Below, piece after piece: positions 45,354-54,884 of a DNA stretch of 58,744 bases. Each line of letters starts with the position of its first letter. Within the stretch, counting starts at the first letter, position 1. A program made the translations under genes and the position numbers. Under the pieces are notes generated by a model. The model was not told the origin of the DNA. It made no database searches and worked only from the letters and a program-made list of their open reading frames with translations. Source of the stretch: Paractinoplanes polyasparticus (GTDB lineage: Bacteria > Actinomycetota > Actinomycetes > Mycobacteriales > Micromonosporaceae); the NCBI RefSeq assembly GCF_019710575.1, contig NZ_JAHWFK010000053.1, forward strand, positions 1 to 58,744. The letters run 5' to 3'.

Positions 45354-46135
45354 CCACCCCCGGTCCCCCGGGCGACATCTCGCCGCACCCGTCCCCCGCG
45401 ACCACCGACTCCGCGCCACCTGGCTCGAACCCGGCCGATTCGTCCGCCACAGCCATGTCGGCTGCCAGTCCCGACGCCTCGCCCGACCCGCATCCGCCGA
45501 CCGGGTCCGGGCCGGTTCCGTCACCGGCGCTAGGGTCTGTTTCGCAGCGGGGGTGGGAGCGAGGCGCGGTCCAGATTTCGTCTGGTGGTGGCCCGCGGAA
45601 GCCCGGCTCCCGGTGTTGGAACCGGGTTTTCGCGGGACGCCGCCAGGCGGGATCTGGGCCTCGCCGCAGCCCCGGCCCCGCTGCGAAACAGACCCTAGGC
45701 CCGAGCCTGGCCGACCGGCAGCTCGCCCTGGTCGAGGCGCTGACGGCCGGCCGGCCCATACCCGAAGGATTCGACGGTTTCCGCTTCGAGGCAGCGCGGC
45801 TGGCGCTGCTGCGCAAGCGGGCGGGTGAGGTCGCCCGACAATGGCCGATGCTCGCCGCCGGCTTCGGCGACCGGTGGACGCGCGAGTTCGCCACCTGGGC
45901 CGCCGCGCGCCCGACCCACGGCTCCCTGCGCGACGGCTGGGACCTGGCCCGCGACCTGACCCGCCGCGGCGCCCTGCCCCCGATGGCCGCGGCCGAACTG
46001 GCCGAACGCGAGGCCGCCTGGCACTACGACGGCACGTCGGCCCCCAGGTCCCGCCGCGTCCCCGCCGTCCGCACCGCGTCCGGCGCCATCGCCCTGCAGG
46101 TGGCCGGCCGGGTCTGGCTCCTCCGCCGCCCGTAG
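45350..46135 (+). CDS. MNIO-partner protein with in-frame repeat insertion
   Basis: 261 residues: Pro/Ser/Thr-rich N-terminus (1-60), residues 61-115 encoded by an inserted inverted-repeat element, then a helical domain (SLADRQLALVEALTAGRPIP ... LLRKRAGEVARQWPMLAAGF ... GSLRDGWDLARDL) and a short C-terminal beta part. From memory it resembles the SCO6045-like proteins next to DUF692 genes in Streptomyces and occupies the slot of the DUF2063/BufC-type partner that delivers substrate to MNIOs. ATGA overlap with DUF692. Without the insertion the joint reads P-A-L-G-P-S-L-A-D-R, a smooth sequence. Confidence 0.72.
   Translation: MTTPGPPGDISPHPSPATTDSAPPGSNPADSSATAMSAASPDASPDPHPPTGSGPVPSPALGSVSQRGWERGAVQISSGGGPRKPGSRCWNRVFAGRRQAGSGPRRSPGPAAKQTLGPSLADRQLALVEALTAGRPIPEGFDGFRFEAARLALLRKRAGEVARQWPMLAAGFGDRWTREFATWAAARPTHGSLRDGWDLARDLTRRGALPPMAAAELAEREAAWHYDGTSAPRSRRVPAVRTASGAIALQVAGRVWLLRRP
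45530..45698 (+). mobile_element. MITE-like inverted-repeat element flanked by CTAG
   Basis: Perfect 23-bp ends (45530-45552 and 45676-45698) including CTAG, and an imperfect palindrome over nearly the whole length with many T/C and A/G differences that keep RNA pairing. Taking CTAG as a 4-bp target duplication leaves a 161-bp element beginning GGTCTGTTTCGCAGCGGG. With one CTAG it adds 165 bp, exactly 55 codons, so the host gene stays open. CTAG targets are typical of IS5-family transposition; no transposase is inside. Confidence 0.75.
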
Positions 46136-46175
46136 CGCCCGCCTCTTTCCTCAATGGCGAACCCGGTTGATGCCG

Positions 46176-46538
46176 CTACCCCGGCGCCTTGTCGATGAAG
46201 CCCAGCACCTGGCGGATGCGGCCGTCGGCGTCCAGTTCGGCGACGTCGAAGCCGATCACCAGCGGGTCGCCGGCGCCGGCCGTCAGGGTCCAGGTGAAGC
46301 GCATCTGGTCGTGGTGGGCGTCGACCGGGCCGCCGGAAGCGAACGTGTGGCCGGGGAACTGCTGCTGCACGGCCCCGATCAGGGCGGTCAAAGCTTCCCG
46401 GCCCTCGGCTGCGGCCAACGGGTCGACGTAGCGGATCCCGTCGGCGAACAGGTCGTCCACGGCCTTCCGACGGGTCGTGGCGTCCGGCTCGTTCCACACG
46501 GCCAGATAGCGGTCCATCACGGCGTTGAAATCGGTCAT
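46176..46538 (-). CDS. SnoaL/NTF2-like protein
   Basis: 120 residues, nuclear transport factor 2-like fold (MDRYLAVWNEPDATTRRKAV ... GIRYVDPLAAAEGREAL ... MRFTWTLTAGAGDPLV). Such proteins include isomerases and cyclases; the function here is unknown. ATG with GGGAGGA upstream. Divergent from an XRE regulator with a palindromic operator between, so it is probably the regulator's target. Confidence 0.85.
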   Translation of the reverse strand: MTDFNAVMDRYLAVWNEPDATTRRKAVDDLFADGIRYVDPLAAAEGREALTALIGAVQQQFPGHTFASGGPVDAHHDQMRFTWTLTAGAGDPLVIGFDVAELDADGRIRQVLGFIDKAPG

Positions 46539-46597
46539 CGTTCGGTCCTCCCGTTTCGGTGTCCGCTGACTGTCGCTCGCCGGCCGGGCGCCGGTCG

Positions 46598-46614
46598 ATT
46601 ACCCGCGAGGTAAT
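46598..46614. promoter_or_regulatory. palindromic operator between SnoaL and XRE genes
   Basis: ATTACC (46598-46603), CGCGA, GGTAAT (46609-46614): a perfect 6-bp-arm inverted repeat, 59 bp before the SnoaL start and 49 bp before the XRE start. Confidence 0.6.
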
Positions 46615-46663
46615 GGGCACGCTTCCCGGGCGGCGCCTACGCTGCGGGCCGGAGGGGGTGCGG

Positions 46664-47413
46664 ATGAGCGGGGTGGGCGAGCTTCTGCGGGGGTGGCGGT
46701 CGGACCGGCGCCTGAGCCAGCTGGAGTTGTCGGTGCGGGCCGGGGTGTCGGCCCGGCACCTGTCGTTCCTCGAGACGGGGCGGTCCCGGCCCACCCGCGA
46801 CATGATCCTGCGGCTGGCCGAGGAGCTGGGTGTTCCGCTGCGGGCACGCAATGAGCTCCTGCTCGCTGGGGGCTTCGCACCGGCGTACGCCGAATCGGCT
46901 CTTGACGGTCCGCCGCTCGCCACGGTGCTGGCGTCGTTGCGGGACGTACTGGCCGGGCACGCGCCCTACCCGGCCGTGCTCATCGACCGGCACTGGACGA
47001 TGGTCGACGCGAACGACGCGGTCGGGCGCTTCACCGGTGGTTGCGCGCCCTGGCTGCTCGAACCGCCGGTGAACGTGCTGCGTCTGTCGCTGCATCCCGA
47101 CGGCATGGCCCCGCGCATCCGCAACCTGCCCGAGTGGCGGGCCCACCTGCTGCACCGCCTAGACCAGCAGGCCACGGCAACCAGCGACCCGGTGTTACGC
47201 GAGCTGCTGGCCGAGCTGACCGCCTACCCGGGCGGCCCGGCGGCTACCGGCTCGCCGCCGAACGGCCTGGTTGTGCCGTTGCGCTTCGACGACCTGTCCT
47301 TCTTCAGCATCACATCGGTGCTCGGCACCCCCCTTGACGTGACCCTTTCCGAACTGGCCATCGAGTCCTTCCTGCCCGCCGATCCCAGCACCGCCGCCGC
47401 CCTGCACCGTTGA
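46664..47413 (+). CDS. XRE-family regulator with MmyB-like domain
   Basis: 249 residues: N-terminal HTH (LSQLELSVRAGVSARHLSFL-ETGRSRPTRDMILRLAEELG) and a C-terminal MmyB-like ligand-binding region (PAVLIDRHWTMVDANDAVGR ... NVLRLSLHPDGMAPRI). Regulators of this type usually control a neighbouring divergent gene. ATG 46664 was chosen because GGAGGGGG lies 5 nt upstream; an in-frame upstream start exists but would cover the operator. Confidence 0.88.
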   Translation: MSGVGELLRGWRSDRRLSQLELSVRAGVSARHLSFLETGRSRPTRDMILRLAEELGVPLRARNELLLAGGFAPAYAESALDGPPLATVLASLRDVLAGHAPYPAVLIDRHWTMVDANDAVGRFTGGCAPWLLEPPVNVLRLSLHPDGMAPRIRNLPEWRAHLLHRLDQQATATSDPVLRELLAELTAYPGGPAATGSPPNGLVVPLRFDDLSFFSITSVLGTPLDVTLSELAIESFLPADPSTAAALHR

Positions 47414-47441
47414 CAGCCGCGGAGGTGGCAGGATCGGGGGC

Positions 47442-48203
47442 ATGGATCTCGGGCTCGCTGATCGCGTCTATGTCCTCACCGGAGCCTCGCGCGGGCTGGG
47501 TTTCGCCACAGCCGAGGCGCTGGTGGCCGACGGCGCCAAGGTGGTGGTCTCGTCCCGCGACGAGAAGCGGGTGGCCGAGGCGGTCGATTCCCTCGGCGGC
47601 GGCGAGAACGCGGTGGGTGTGATCGCCGACCTCACCGATCCCGAGACCCCGCGCCTGCTCATCGACACCGCCAGCGAGCAGTTCGGCCGGTTCGACGGCG
47701 CCCTCATCTCGGTCGGCGGCCCGACGCCGGGCCGGGCCGCCGCGCTGAGCGACGAGCAGTGGCGCGATGCCTTCGAGACGGTGTTTCTGGGCTCGGTCCG
47801 GGCGGCGCGGATGTTCGCGGCAGCCCTGCCCGAGAGCGGCGCGATCGCGCTGGTCCTGTCGACGACGGTGAAGACGCCGATGACCAATCTCGGACTCTCC
47901 AACGGCCTGCGTCCCGGTCTCGCCATGGCCGCGAAGGACATGGCCGACGAGTACGCGCCGCGCGGCGTCCGCATCGTGAGCCTGCTCCCGGGCCGTTTCC
48001 TCACCGACCGCAACCTCGAGCTCTTCGAGGCCTCCGGCGACGCCTCAGCCGCGGCGGCCGAAGCAGCGGGAAGCATCCCGCTCCGCCGCCTGGGCGAGCC
48101 GGCCGAGTTCGGCCGCGCCGCCGCGTTCGTGCTCTCCCCCGCCGCCAGCTACATCACCGGAACAGCCATCGCCATCGACGGCGGCGTCCTCCGCACCCTC
48201 TGA
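47442..48203 (+). CDS. SDR-family protein with altered active site
   Basis: 253 residues. Cofactor loop TGASRGLG and the C-terminal SYITGTAIAIDGGVLRTL are standard for short-chain dehydrogenases. At the active site S140 is kept, but the Tyr and Lys positions read S153 and R157 (GLSNGLR), so the classical Y-x3-K pair is missing. A subgroup of SDRs shares this change; it may not be a regular dehydrogenase. 28 bp after the XRE gene, so possibly co-transcribed. Confidence 0.85.
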   Translation: MDLGLADRVYVLTGASRGLGFATAEALVADGAKVVVSSRDEKRVAEAVDSLGGGENAVGVIADLTDPETPRLLIDTASEQFGRFDGALISVGGPTPGRAAALSDEQWRDAFETVFLGSVRAARMFAAALPESGAIALVLSTTVKTPMTNLGLSNGLRPGLAMAAKDMADEYAPRGVRIVSLLPGRFLTDRNLELFEASGDASAAAAEAAGSIPLRRLGEPAEFGRAAAFVLSPAASYITGTAIAIDGGVLRTL

Positions 48204-48231
48204 CCAGCCGCTACCGATGCAGCCCGGTGGA

Positions 48232-48237
48232 TACGCT
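48232..48237 (+). promoter_or_regulatory. -10 hexamer of leaderless gene (Mug)
   Basis: TACGCT, 6 nt before GTG 48244; it decides that start over ATG 48217. Confidence 0.5.
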
Positions 48238-48243
48238 CGTGCG

Positions 48244-48789
48244 GTGTCTGCGCCCACCGCGGCGGAGGTGGCGGCCGCCGCCGGCCGCACCATCCCCGAC
48301 CTGATCGGCCCGGATCTCCGGGTGCTCTTCTCCGGCATCAACCCGAGCCTCTACTCGGCGGCGACCGGTCACCACTTCGCCCGGCCGGGCAACCGCTTCT
48401 GGCCGGCGCTGCACCGTTCCGGATTCACCGACCGTCAGCTGCACCCGTCCGAGCAGTTCGAGTTGCCGTCGCTGGGGCTCGGCATCACCAACGTGGTCGC
48501 CCGCGCCACGGCCCGCGCCGACGAGCTCTCGCCGGCCGAACTGGTCGCCGGCGGCGAGGTGCTGGCCGCCCTGGCCCGGCTGTGGAAGCCCCGCTACCTG
48601 GCCGTTCTCGGCGTCACGGCGTACCGCACGGCCTTCGCCAAGCCCAAGGCTGCGATCGGCCTTCAGCCCGACCGGGTCGGGAGCGTACCGGTATGGGTGC
48701 TGCCCAACCCGAGCGGCCTCAACGCCCACTACACGGTGGACACTCTCGCCGCCGCCTACGCCGAGCTGCGCGAGACTGCCGGCAGCTGA
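48244..48789 (+). CDS. mug: G/U mismatch-specific DNA glycosylase
   Basis: 181 residues, Mug-type uracil-DNA glycosylase: motif 1 FSGINPSLYSAATGHHFARP (Asn activates water) and motif 2 NPSGLNAHY (intercalating loop). Removes uracil, thymine or ethenocytosine opposite G. GTG 48244 is favoured by the -10 placement and removes a nine-residue extension that family members lack. No DNA repair neighbours. Confidence 0.9.
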   Translation: MSAPTAAEVAAAAGRTIPDLIGPDLRVLFSGINPSLYSAATGHHFARPGNRFWPALHRSGFTDRQLHPSEQFELPSLGLGITNVVARATARADELSPAELVAGGEVLAALARLWKPRYLAVLGVTAYRTAFAKPKAAIGLQPDRVGSVPVWVLPNPSGLNAHYTVDTLAAAYAELRETAGS

Positions 48790-48833
48790 CGCACGCTCGA
48801 CCGGGTCAGACCCCACCGTGGGGGGATTGTCGC

Positions 48834-48839
48834 TACGGT
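48834..48839 (+). promoter_or_regulatory. -10 hexamer of leaderless gene (TIGR03086)
   Basis: TACGGT, 6 nt before ATG 48846. Confidence 0.5.
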
Positions 48840-48845
48840 CGGGTC

Positions 48846-49403
48846 ATGACTACCGAGATCAGCGCGTTGATGGCGGCGGCGGCTGAGCGAACCGTCCCGA
48901 TCGTCCAGGGCATTCGCGACGACCAGCTGGGCGATCCGACGCCGTGTGACAAGTTCCAGGTGCGTGACCTGCTGAACCATCTCTTCCAGGTGGTCGTCAG
49001 CTTCCAGGGAGCCGCCCGCAGGGAGCCGCTCGACTTCTCCGACATGCCCGATTTCGTGACCCCGGGTTGGCGCGACCGTTTCGCCACCGAGACCGAGCGC
49101 ATGATCGCCGCCTGGTCGGATCCGGCGGCCCTCGAGGGCATCTCGCCCGGCATGGGCATGCCCCAGCCTCTGGTGGGCAACCTGGCCCTGGCCGACCTCA
49201 CCGTGCACGGCTGGGATCTCGCCACCGCGACCGGCCAGCCCTACCGGCCGGCCGACGCCGCCGTGGACCACCTGTTCCCGTTCGTCCAGCAGATGGTGCC
49301 GACCGGCCGCCAGATGGGTGCCTTCGGCGACGAGGTGCAGGCCCCGGAGGACGCCGGCGTCTTCGAGCGCCTGCTGGCGCTGAGCGGCCGCACGGTGGCC
49401 TGA
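48846..49403 (+). CDS. TIGR03086 family metal-binding protein
   Basis: 185 residues of the DinB/mycothiol-dependent maleylpyruvate isomerase-like superfamily, TIGR03086 type. It has DPTPCDKFQVRDLLNHLFQV (first His ligand), a mid-protein acidic region and the hallmark DLTVHGWDLATATGQ with a second His. Probably a metal-binding thiol-transferase-type protein; the substrate is unknown. Leaderless-type start. Confidence 0.87.
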   Translation: MTTEISALMAAAAERTVPIVQGIRDDQLGDPTPCDKFQVRDLLNHLFQVVVSFQGAARREPLDFSDMPDFVTPGWRDRFATETERMIAAWSDPAALEGISPGMGMPQPLVGNLALADLTVHGWDLATATGQPYRPADAAVDHLFPFVQQMVPTGRQMGAFGDEVQAPEDAGVFERLLALSGRTVA

Positions 49404-49435
49404 CCCACACGCCCCGGCCCCGAGCCACGCACCAG

Positions 49436-49525
49436 ACAGCCGAGCCCCGGCACAGCGCACCCGGCCCAACAAGCGCCCAAACAGCCGAGCCTCGCCACAG
49501 CGCCACCCGGCCGAACAAGCGCCCA
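49436..49525 (+). repeat. 45-bp intergenic tandem repeat
   Basis: Copy 1 (49436-49479) and copy 2 (49481-49525) both begin ACAGCCGAGCC, contain CACAGCGC and ACCCGGCC, and end AACAAGCGCCCA, with about four differences. A third, partial copy (GTCGGCCGAGGCCCGAGCC) follows. The array fills most of the 210-bp gap between convergent genes. Confidence 0.6.
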
Positions 49526-49613
49526 GTCGGCCGAGGCCCGAGCCGATCACCACGTATCAGCGGTCGAACGACCCGACGGCTGGTCGGCCGGGGTTCTGCG
49601 CCGGGCGGGCGGG

Positions 49614-51545
49614 TCAGGGTTCGATCTGGCCGGCCGGGACGGTGACGATCTCGACCTCGTCGGCGTAGGCCGGCGGTGGCGACGCGGTGGCGAACTGGGT
49701 GCGGTAGAGCTCGGCGTAGAGCCCGCCCGCGGCCACGAGCTCTTCGTGGCGGCCGCGTTCGACGATGCGGCCGTCGTCGAGCACCAGGATCTGGTCGGCG
49801 CCGCGGACCGTGGACAGCCGGTGGGCGATCACCAGCGCCGTCCGGCCCTCGAGGGCCACGGCCAGCGCCCGCTGCACCGCCGCCTCGGACTCGCTGTCGA
49901 GGTGGGCCGTGGCCTCGTCGAGCACGACGATCGACGGGCGCTTGAGCAGCAGCCGGGCGATGGCCAGCCGCTGCTTCTCGCCGCCGGAGAACCGGTAGCC
50001 GCGCTCGCCCACGACCGTCTCGAGCCCGTCGGGCAGCGACGCCACCAGCTCGGCGACCTGGGCGCCGCGCAGCGCCGCCCACATCTCGTCGTCGGTCGCC
50101 TCGGGCCGTGCGTACCGCAGGTTCTCGGCGATCGTCTCGTGGAAGAGATGGGCGTCCTGGGTGACGACGCCGATGGTGTCGCGCAGCGAGTCGAGGGTCG
50201 CGTCCCGCACGTCGATCCCGTCGATCCGCACGGCGCCCGTAGTGACGTCGTAGATGCGGGAGACCAGCATGGACGTGGTCGACTTGCCGGCGCCGGACGG
50301 GCCGACCAGCGCGACCATCTGGCCGGGCTCGACGGTGAAGTCGACCCCGCGCAGGACGGGCGCGTTCTCCGTACGGTCGAGGGTCGCCACGTCCTCGAGC
50401 GTGGCCAGCGAGACCTCGCTCGCGCTCGGGTAGCGGAAGTGCACGTCGCGGAACTCGACCCGGCCCGCGCCCTCGGGCAGCGCGACCGCGCCGGGACGCT
50501 CCTCGATGCCGGGCTTGAGGTCGAGCACCTCGAAGACCCGGTCGAAGGACACGAGCGCGCTCATCACGTCGACCCGCACGTTGCTGAGCGCGGTCAGCGG
50601 GCCGTACAGCCGGGTCAGCAGCAGGGCGAGGGTGACCACCGTGCCGGCCGTGACGCTGCCGGTGACCGCGAGCCAACCGCCGAGCCCGTAGGTGAGAGCC
50701 TGAGCCAGCGAGGCGACCAGCAGCATGGCGACGAAGAACGTACGCGAGAACATGGCCTGCTGGATGCCGATGTCGCGGACCCGGGCGGCCCGCTCGCCGA
50801 AACGGTCGGCCTCGGCGCCGGGGCGTCCGAACAGCTTGACCAGCATGGCGCCGGCCACGTTGAACCGCTCGGTCATCGTCGCGTTCATCTTGGCGTCCAG
50901 GTTGTACGACTCGCGGGTGATCTCGGCGAGGCGCTTGCCGACCCGGCGCGCGGGGATGATGAACAGCGGCAGGAGCATCAGCGAGAGCGTGGTGATCTGC
51001 CACGAGAGGCTGAACATCACCGCGGCCGTGAGCACCAGCTGGATGACGTTGCTGACCACACCGGACAGCGTGGACGTGAAGGCGCGCTGGGCGCCGGTGA
51101 CGTCGTTGTTGAGCCGGCTGACCAGAGCGCCGGTCTGCGTGCGGGTGAAGAACTGCAGCGGCATGCGCTGGACGTGGTCGTAGACCCGGGTGCGCAGGTC
51201 GAGGATGATGCCCTCGCCGATGCGGGCCGAATACCACCGCTGGGCGAGGGAGAGGAACGCGTCGGCCACGGCGAGCACCGCGATCATCACGGCGAGCCGG
51301 ATCACGGTGGAGGCCGCGTCGGAGCCGCCGCCGGTGATGGCGTTGACCACGTCGCCGGCGAGCAGGGGTGTCGCGACGCCGATGACGGCCGCGAGCACCA
51401 CGGTGAACAGGAAGACCAGGATGTCCCGGCGGTAGGGCCGGGCGTAGCGCAGGATCCGGCGGGTCGTGCCCCGGCGGAGACTGTGTTCGGCCACCCGGTC
51501 CGAGTTCTGAATCGAGCGCAGCATGTTCCAACCGGACATGCTCAT
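49614..51545 (-). CDS. ABC exporter (fused permease and ATPase)
   Basis: 643 residues: type IV ABC exporter half-transporter with six helices (about 40-330) and one ATPase domain: Walker A GPSGAGKST, Q-loop VVTQDAHLF, signature FSGGEKQR, Walker B SIVVLDEATAHLD and H-loop IAHRLSTV. Works as a dimer, exporting lipids, peptides or drugs. ATG with GGGAGGTGA upstream. 79 bp downstream of the enoyl-CoA hydratase on the same strand. Confidence 0.93.
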   Translation of the reverse strand: MSMSGWNMLRSIQNSDRVAEHSLRRGTTRRILRYARPYRRDILVFLFTVVLAAVIGVATPLLAGDVVNAITGGGSDAASTVIRLAVMIAVLAVADAFLSLAQRWYSARIGEGIILDLRTRVYDHVQRMPLQFFTRTQTGALVSRLNNDVTGAQRAFTSTLSGVVSNVIQLVLTAAVMFSLSWQITTLSLMLLPLFIIPARRVGKRLAEITRESYNLDAKMNATMTERFNVAGAMLVKLFGRPGAEADRFGERAARVRDIGIQQAMFSRTFFVAMLLVASLAQALTYGLGGWLAVTGSVTAGTVVTLALLLTRLYGPLTALSNVRVDVMSALVSFDRVFEVLDLKPGIEERPGAVALPEGAGRVEFRDVHFRYPSASEVSLATLEDVATLDRTENAPVLRGVDFTVEPGQMVALVGPSGAGKSTTSMLVSRIYDVTTGAVRIDGIDVRDATLDSLRDTIGVVTQDAHLFHETIAENLRYARPEATDDEMWAALRGAQVAELVASLPDGLETVVGERGYRFSGGEKQRLAIARLLLKRPSIVVLDEATAHLDSESEAAVQRALAVALEGRTALVIAHRLSTVRGADQILVLDDGRIVERGRHEELVAAGGLYAELYRTQFATASPPPAYADEVEIVTVPAGQIEP

Positions 51546-51624
51546 CTCGTCACCTCCCGGGCGTCATCGGTGCGGGCAGTCAGAGTCTGCCCGGCGGGTA
51601 TGACAACTCCGGAAGGCGAAGGGA

Positions 51625-52410
51625 CTATTCCGTCAGATCACGCACGCGGCGGGTCTGCGCCTCACGCTCGGCGCGGTCCTGTTCGGCGTACGTGCGCTGG
51701 GTCGCCCCGGCCAGCAGCGCCTTGATCTCGGCGACCGCGCCCCGATCGGCGGCGAGCACGGCGGCGGCCAGGTCGGCGACGGTGCCCTCGAGGTCGGCGA
51801 CCGGCACGACAGCGGTGGCGAGCCCCAGGGAGAGAGCCTCGTCCGCGCCGATGCGACGACCGGTCACACAGATCTCGAGCGCGCGGGAGGGACCGACCAG
51901 TTCGGTCAGCCGCTTCGTGCCGCCCAGGTCGGGCACGAGCCCGAGTGTCACCTCGGCCATCGAGAATCGGGCATCGTCGGCCAGGACGCGCATGTCACAG
52001 TTGAGCGCCAGTTGGAAACCGGCGCCGATCGCATGGCCCTGCACAGCGGCGATCGTCACGATCCCGGGGTTACGCAGCCAGGTGAACGCCGACTGGAAGC
52101 CGGCAATCCGATCCGCGCTCTCCTCCGGCGACAACTGCGCGAGCTTCGCGAGTGAAGAATCGCCTTCACCGCGCGCGACCGACAGATCCAGGCCCGCGGA
52201 AAAAGAACGGCCGGCGCCTCGGACAATGACGACTCGCACGTCACCCGGTAATTTCCGGGAAATGTTCGAGAGTTCGGCCCACATCGCCGGCGTCTGCGCA
52301 TTGAGCACCTCGGGCCGGGACAACGTCACCGTTGCCACCGGCCCGTCCAGGTCGTAGCGAACGCCCGACTCGTCGGCGGGGAGGCCGGATGCGGCGTCGC
52401 CGGTCGTCAC
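51625..52410 (-). CDS. enoyl-CoA hydratase/isomerase family protein
   Basis: 261 residues, crotonase fold. Oxyanion-hole segments are GAGRSFSAGLDLS and GHAIGAGFQLALNCD; MAEVTLGLVPDLGGTKRLTE carries one expected catalytic Glu. Hydrates or isomerises an unsaturated acyl-CoA; exact activity unknown. GTG start overlaps the stop of the HTH gene (GTGA), an unusual pairing with a small DNA-binding protein. Confidence 0.9.
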   Translation of the reverse strand: MTTGDAASGLPADESGVRYDLDGPVATVTLSRPEVLNAQTPAMWAELSNISRKLPGDVRVVIVRGAGRSFSAGLDLSVARGEGDSSLAKLAQLSPEESADRIAGFQSAFTWLRNPGIVTIAAVQGHAIGAGFQLALNCDMRVLADDARFSMAEVTLGLVPDLGGTKRLTELVGPSRALEICVTGRRIGADEALSLGLATAVVPVADLEGTVADLAAAVLAADRGAVAEIKALLAGATQRTYAEQDRAEREAQTRRVRDLTE

Positions 52411-52634
52411 GCCTTCTTGCGGCGACGCGCGCCGCCACGCTGGCGGAGCTGCACACCGGACTCGGTGAGGACCCGGTGCACAAAGCCGTAGGACCGGCCG
52501 GTCGATGCGGCAAGGGCACGAATGCTCTCACCCGAGGTGTAGCGCTTCACCAGATCCTTCGCCAATGACTGGCGCTCGCTGCCGACGATTCGGCGACCCT
52601 TCTCGGTGCTGGTGGCAGTGCCCGTGGCTGGCAT
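52407..52634 (-). CDS. small helix-turn-helix DNA-binding protein
   Basis: 75 residues with a basic tail: LAKDLVKRYTSGESIRALAA-STGRSYGFVHRVLTESGVQL then RQRGGARRRKKA. The pattern is a conserved actinobacterial HTH protein, abundant and of unclear function. ATG with GAGGA 6 nt upstream. An inverted repeat (CGGTCT 52670-52675, AGACCG 52684-52689) 36 bp upstream may be its operator. Translationally coupled to the enoyl-CoA hydratase. Confidence 0.87.
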   Translation of the reverse strand: MPATGTATSTEKGRRIVGSERQSLAKDLVKRYTSGESIRALAASTGRSYGFVHRVLTESGVQLRQRGGARRRKKA

Positions 52635-53060
52635 GTTGAATCCTCACGTCCCAGACTGTGCGGTTCATACGGTCTCACCTATTAGACCGCCTCCAACGAT
52701 CATGCGCTAGGTATCCAGGCGTAGCCAACGTGCCCATTTATCACTGTCAGGAACTTGACGATGACGGCGTCCATCAATGTCAGACAGTTAACAGTCGTTT
52801 GCCGTGAAAGCTTTCACTCTCCGGGGCGGGATCCGCGGTCTTTTCCGCAAGACCATCGATCACCTGCGGAAACTCTCGATCGAGGACCATCGGCCCCGGG
52901 GCATGACTGAGCGTCGATGCATCGCCTACCCACCGCTGCCGAGCCGGCTGTGCCAAGTTGGGGATGCCCGAATCGGTGCCCGACCTGACCGCAAACGCCC
53001 GAACGTCGCACTGTCTGTGTGGGCACTGGTTGACAAGAGACGATGGCGATGATCCGCAGA
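52635..53060. other. 426-bp gap of lower GC, no convincing gene
   Basis: Between the HTH gene and the ABC-F gene, all on the minus strand. The DNA is visibly richer in A/T than its surroundings (for example GTTAACAGTCGTTTGCCGTG). Open frames at 52804-53052 (+) and 52780-53100 (-) lack actinobacterial codon bias, good ribosome sites and recognisable domains. It holds the promoter of the HTH gene; an unrecognised small RNA is possible. Confidence 0.45.
52670..52689. promoter_or_regulatory. inverted repeat upstream of HTH gene
   Basis: CGGTCT (52670-52675), 8-nt spacer CACCTATT, AGACCG (52684-52689). Placed 36-55 bp before ATG 52634; candidate operator, possibly for autoregulation. Confidence 0.4.
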
Positions 53061-54665
<1,605 letters not shown>

Positions 54666-54884
54666 GTTTGCTGGCTCTCGCTCTCGAGGAAGAAGGCTGG
54701 CTCCGGGCACAGATGAGCGCCGGCCATCGAATTTCCCGACGGTCCGGCGCGGGGCAGGTCAGCCTTCGCAGAGCAGCACGGGGTAATAGTACCGGGCACC
54801 CGCATGTAGCTCCCACCCGATTACCGACCAAGATCAACGGGTACGCATCGGACACCCCCGCCGCCCCGGCTCTGTGAGGATGAG

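Noticed and set aside
45530..45698. Regulatory attenuator or rho-independent terminator of the MNIO operon
   Set aside because: It lies inside an open frame, is bounded by CTAG and adds a whole number of codons, which points to an insertion; a side effect on transcription remains possible.
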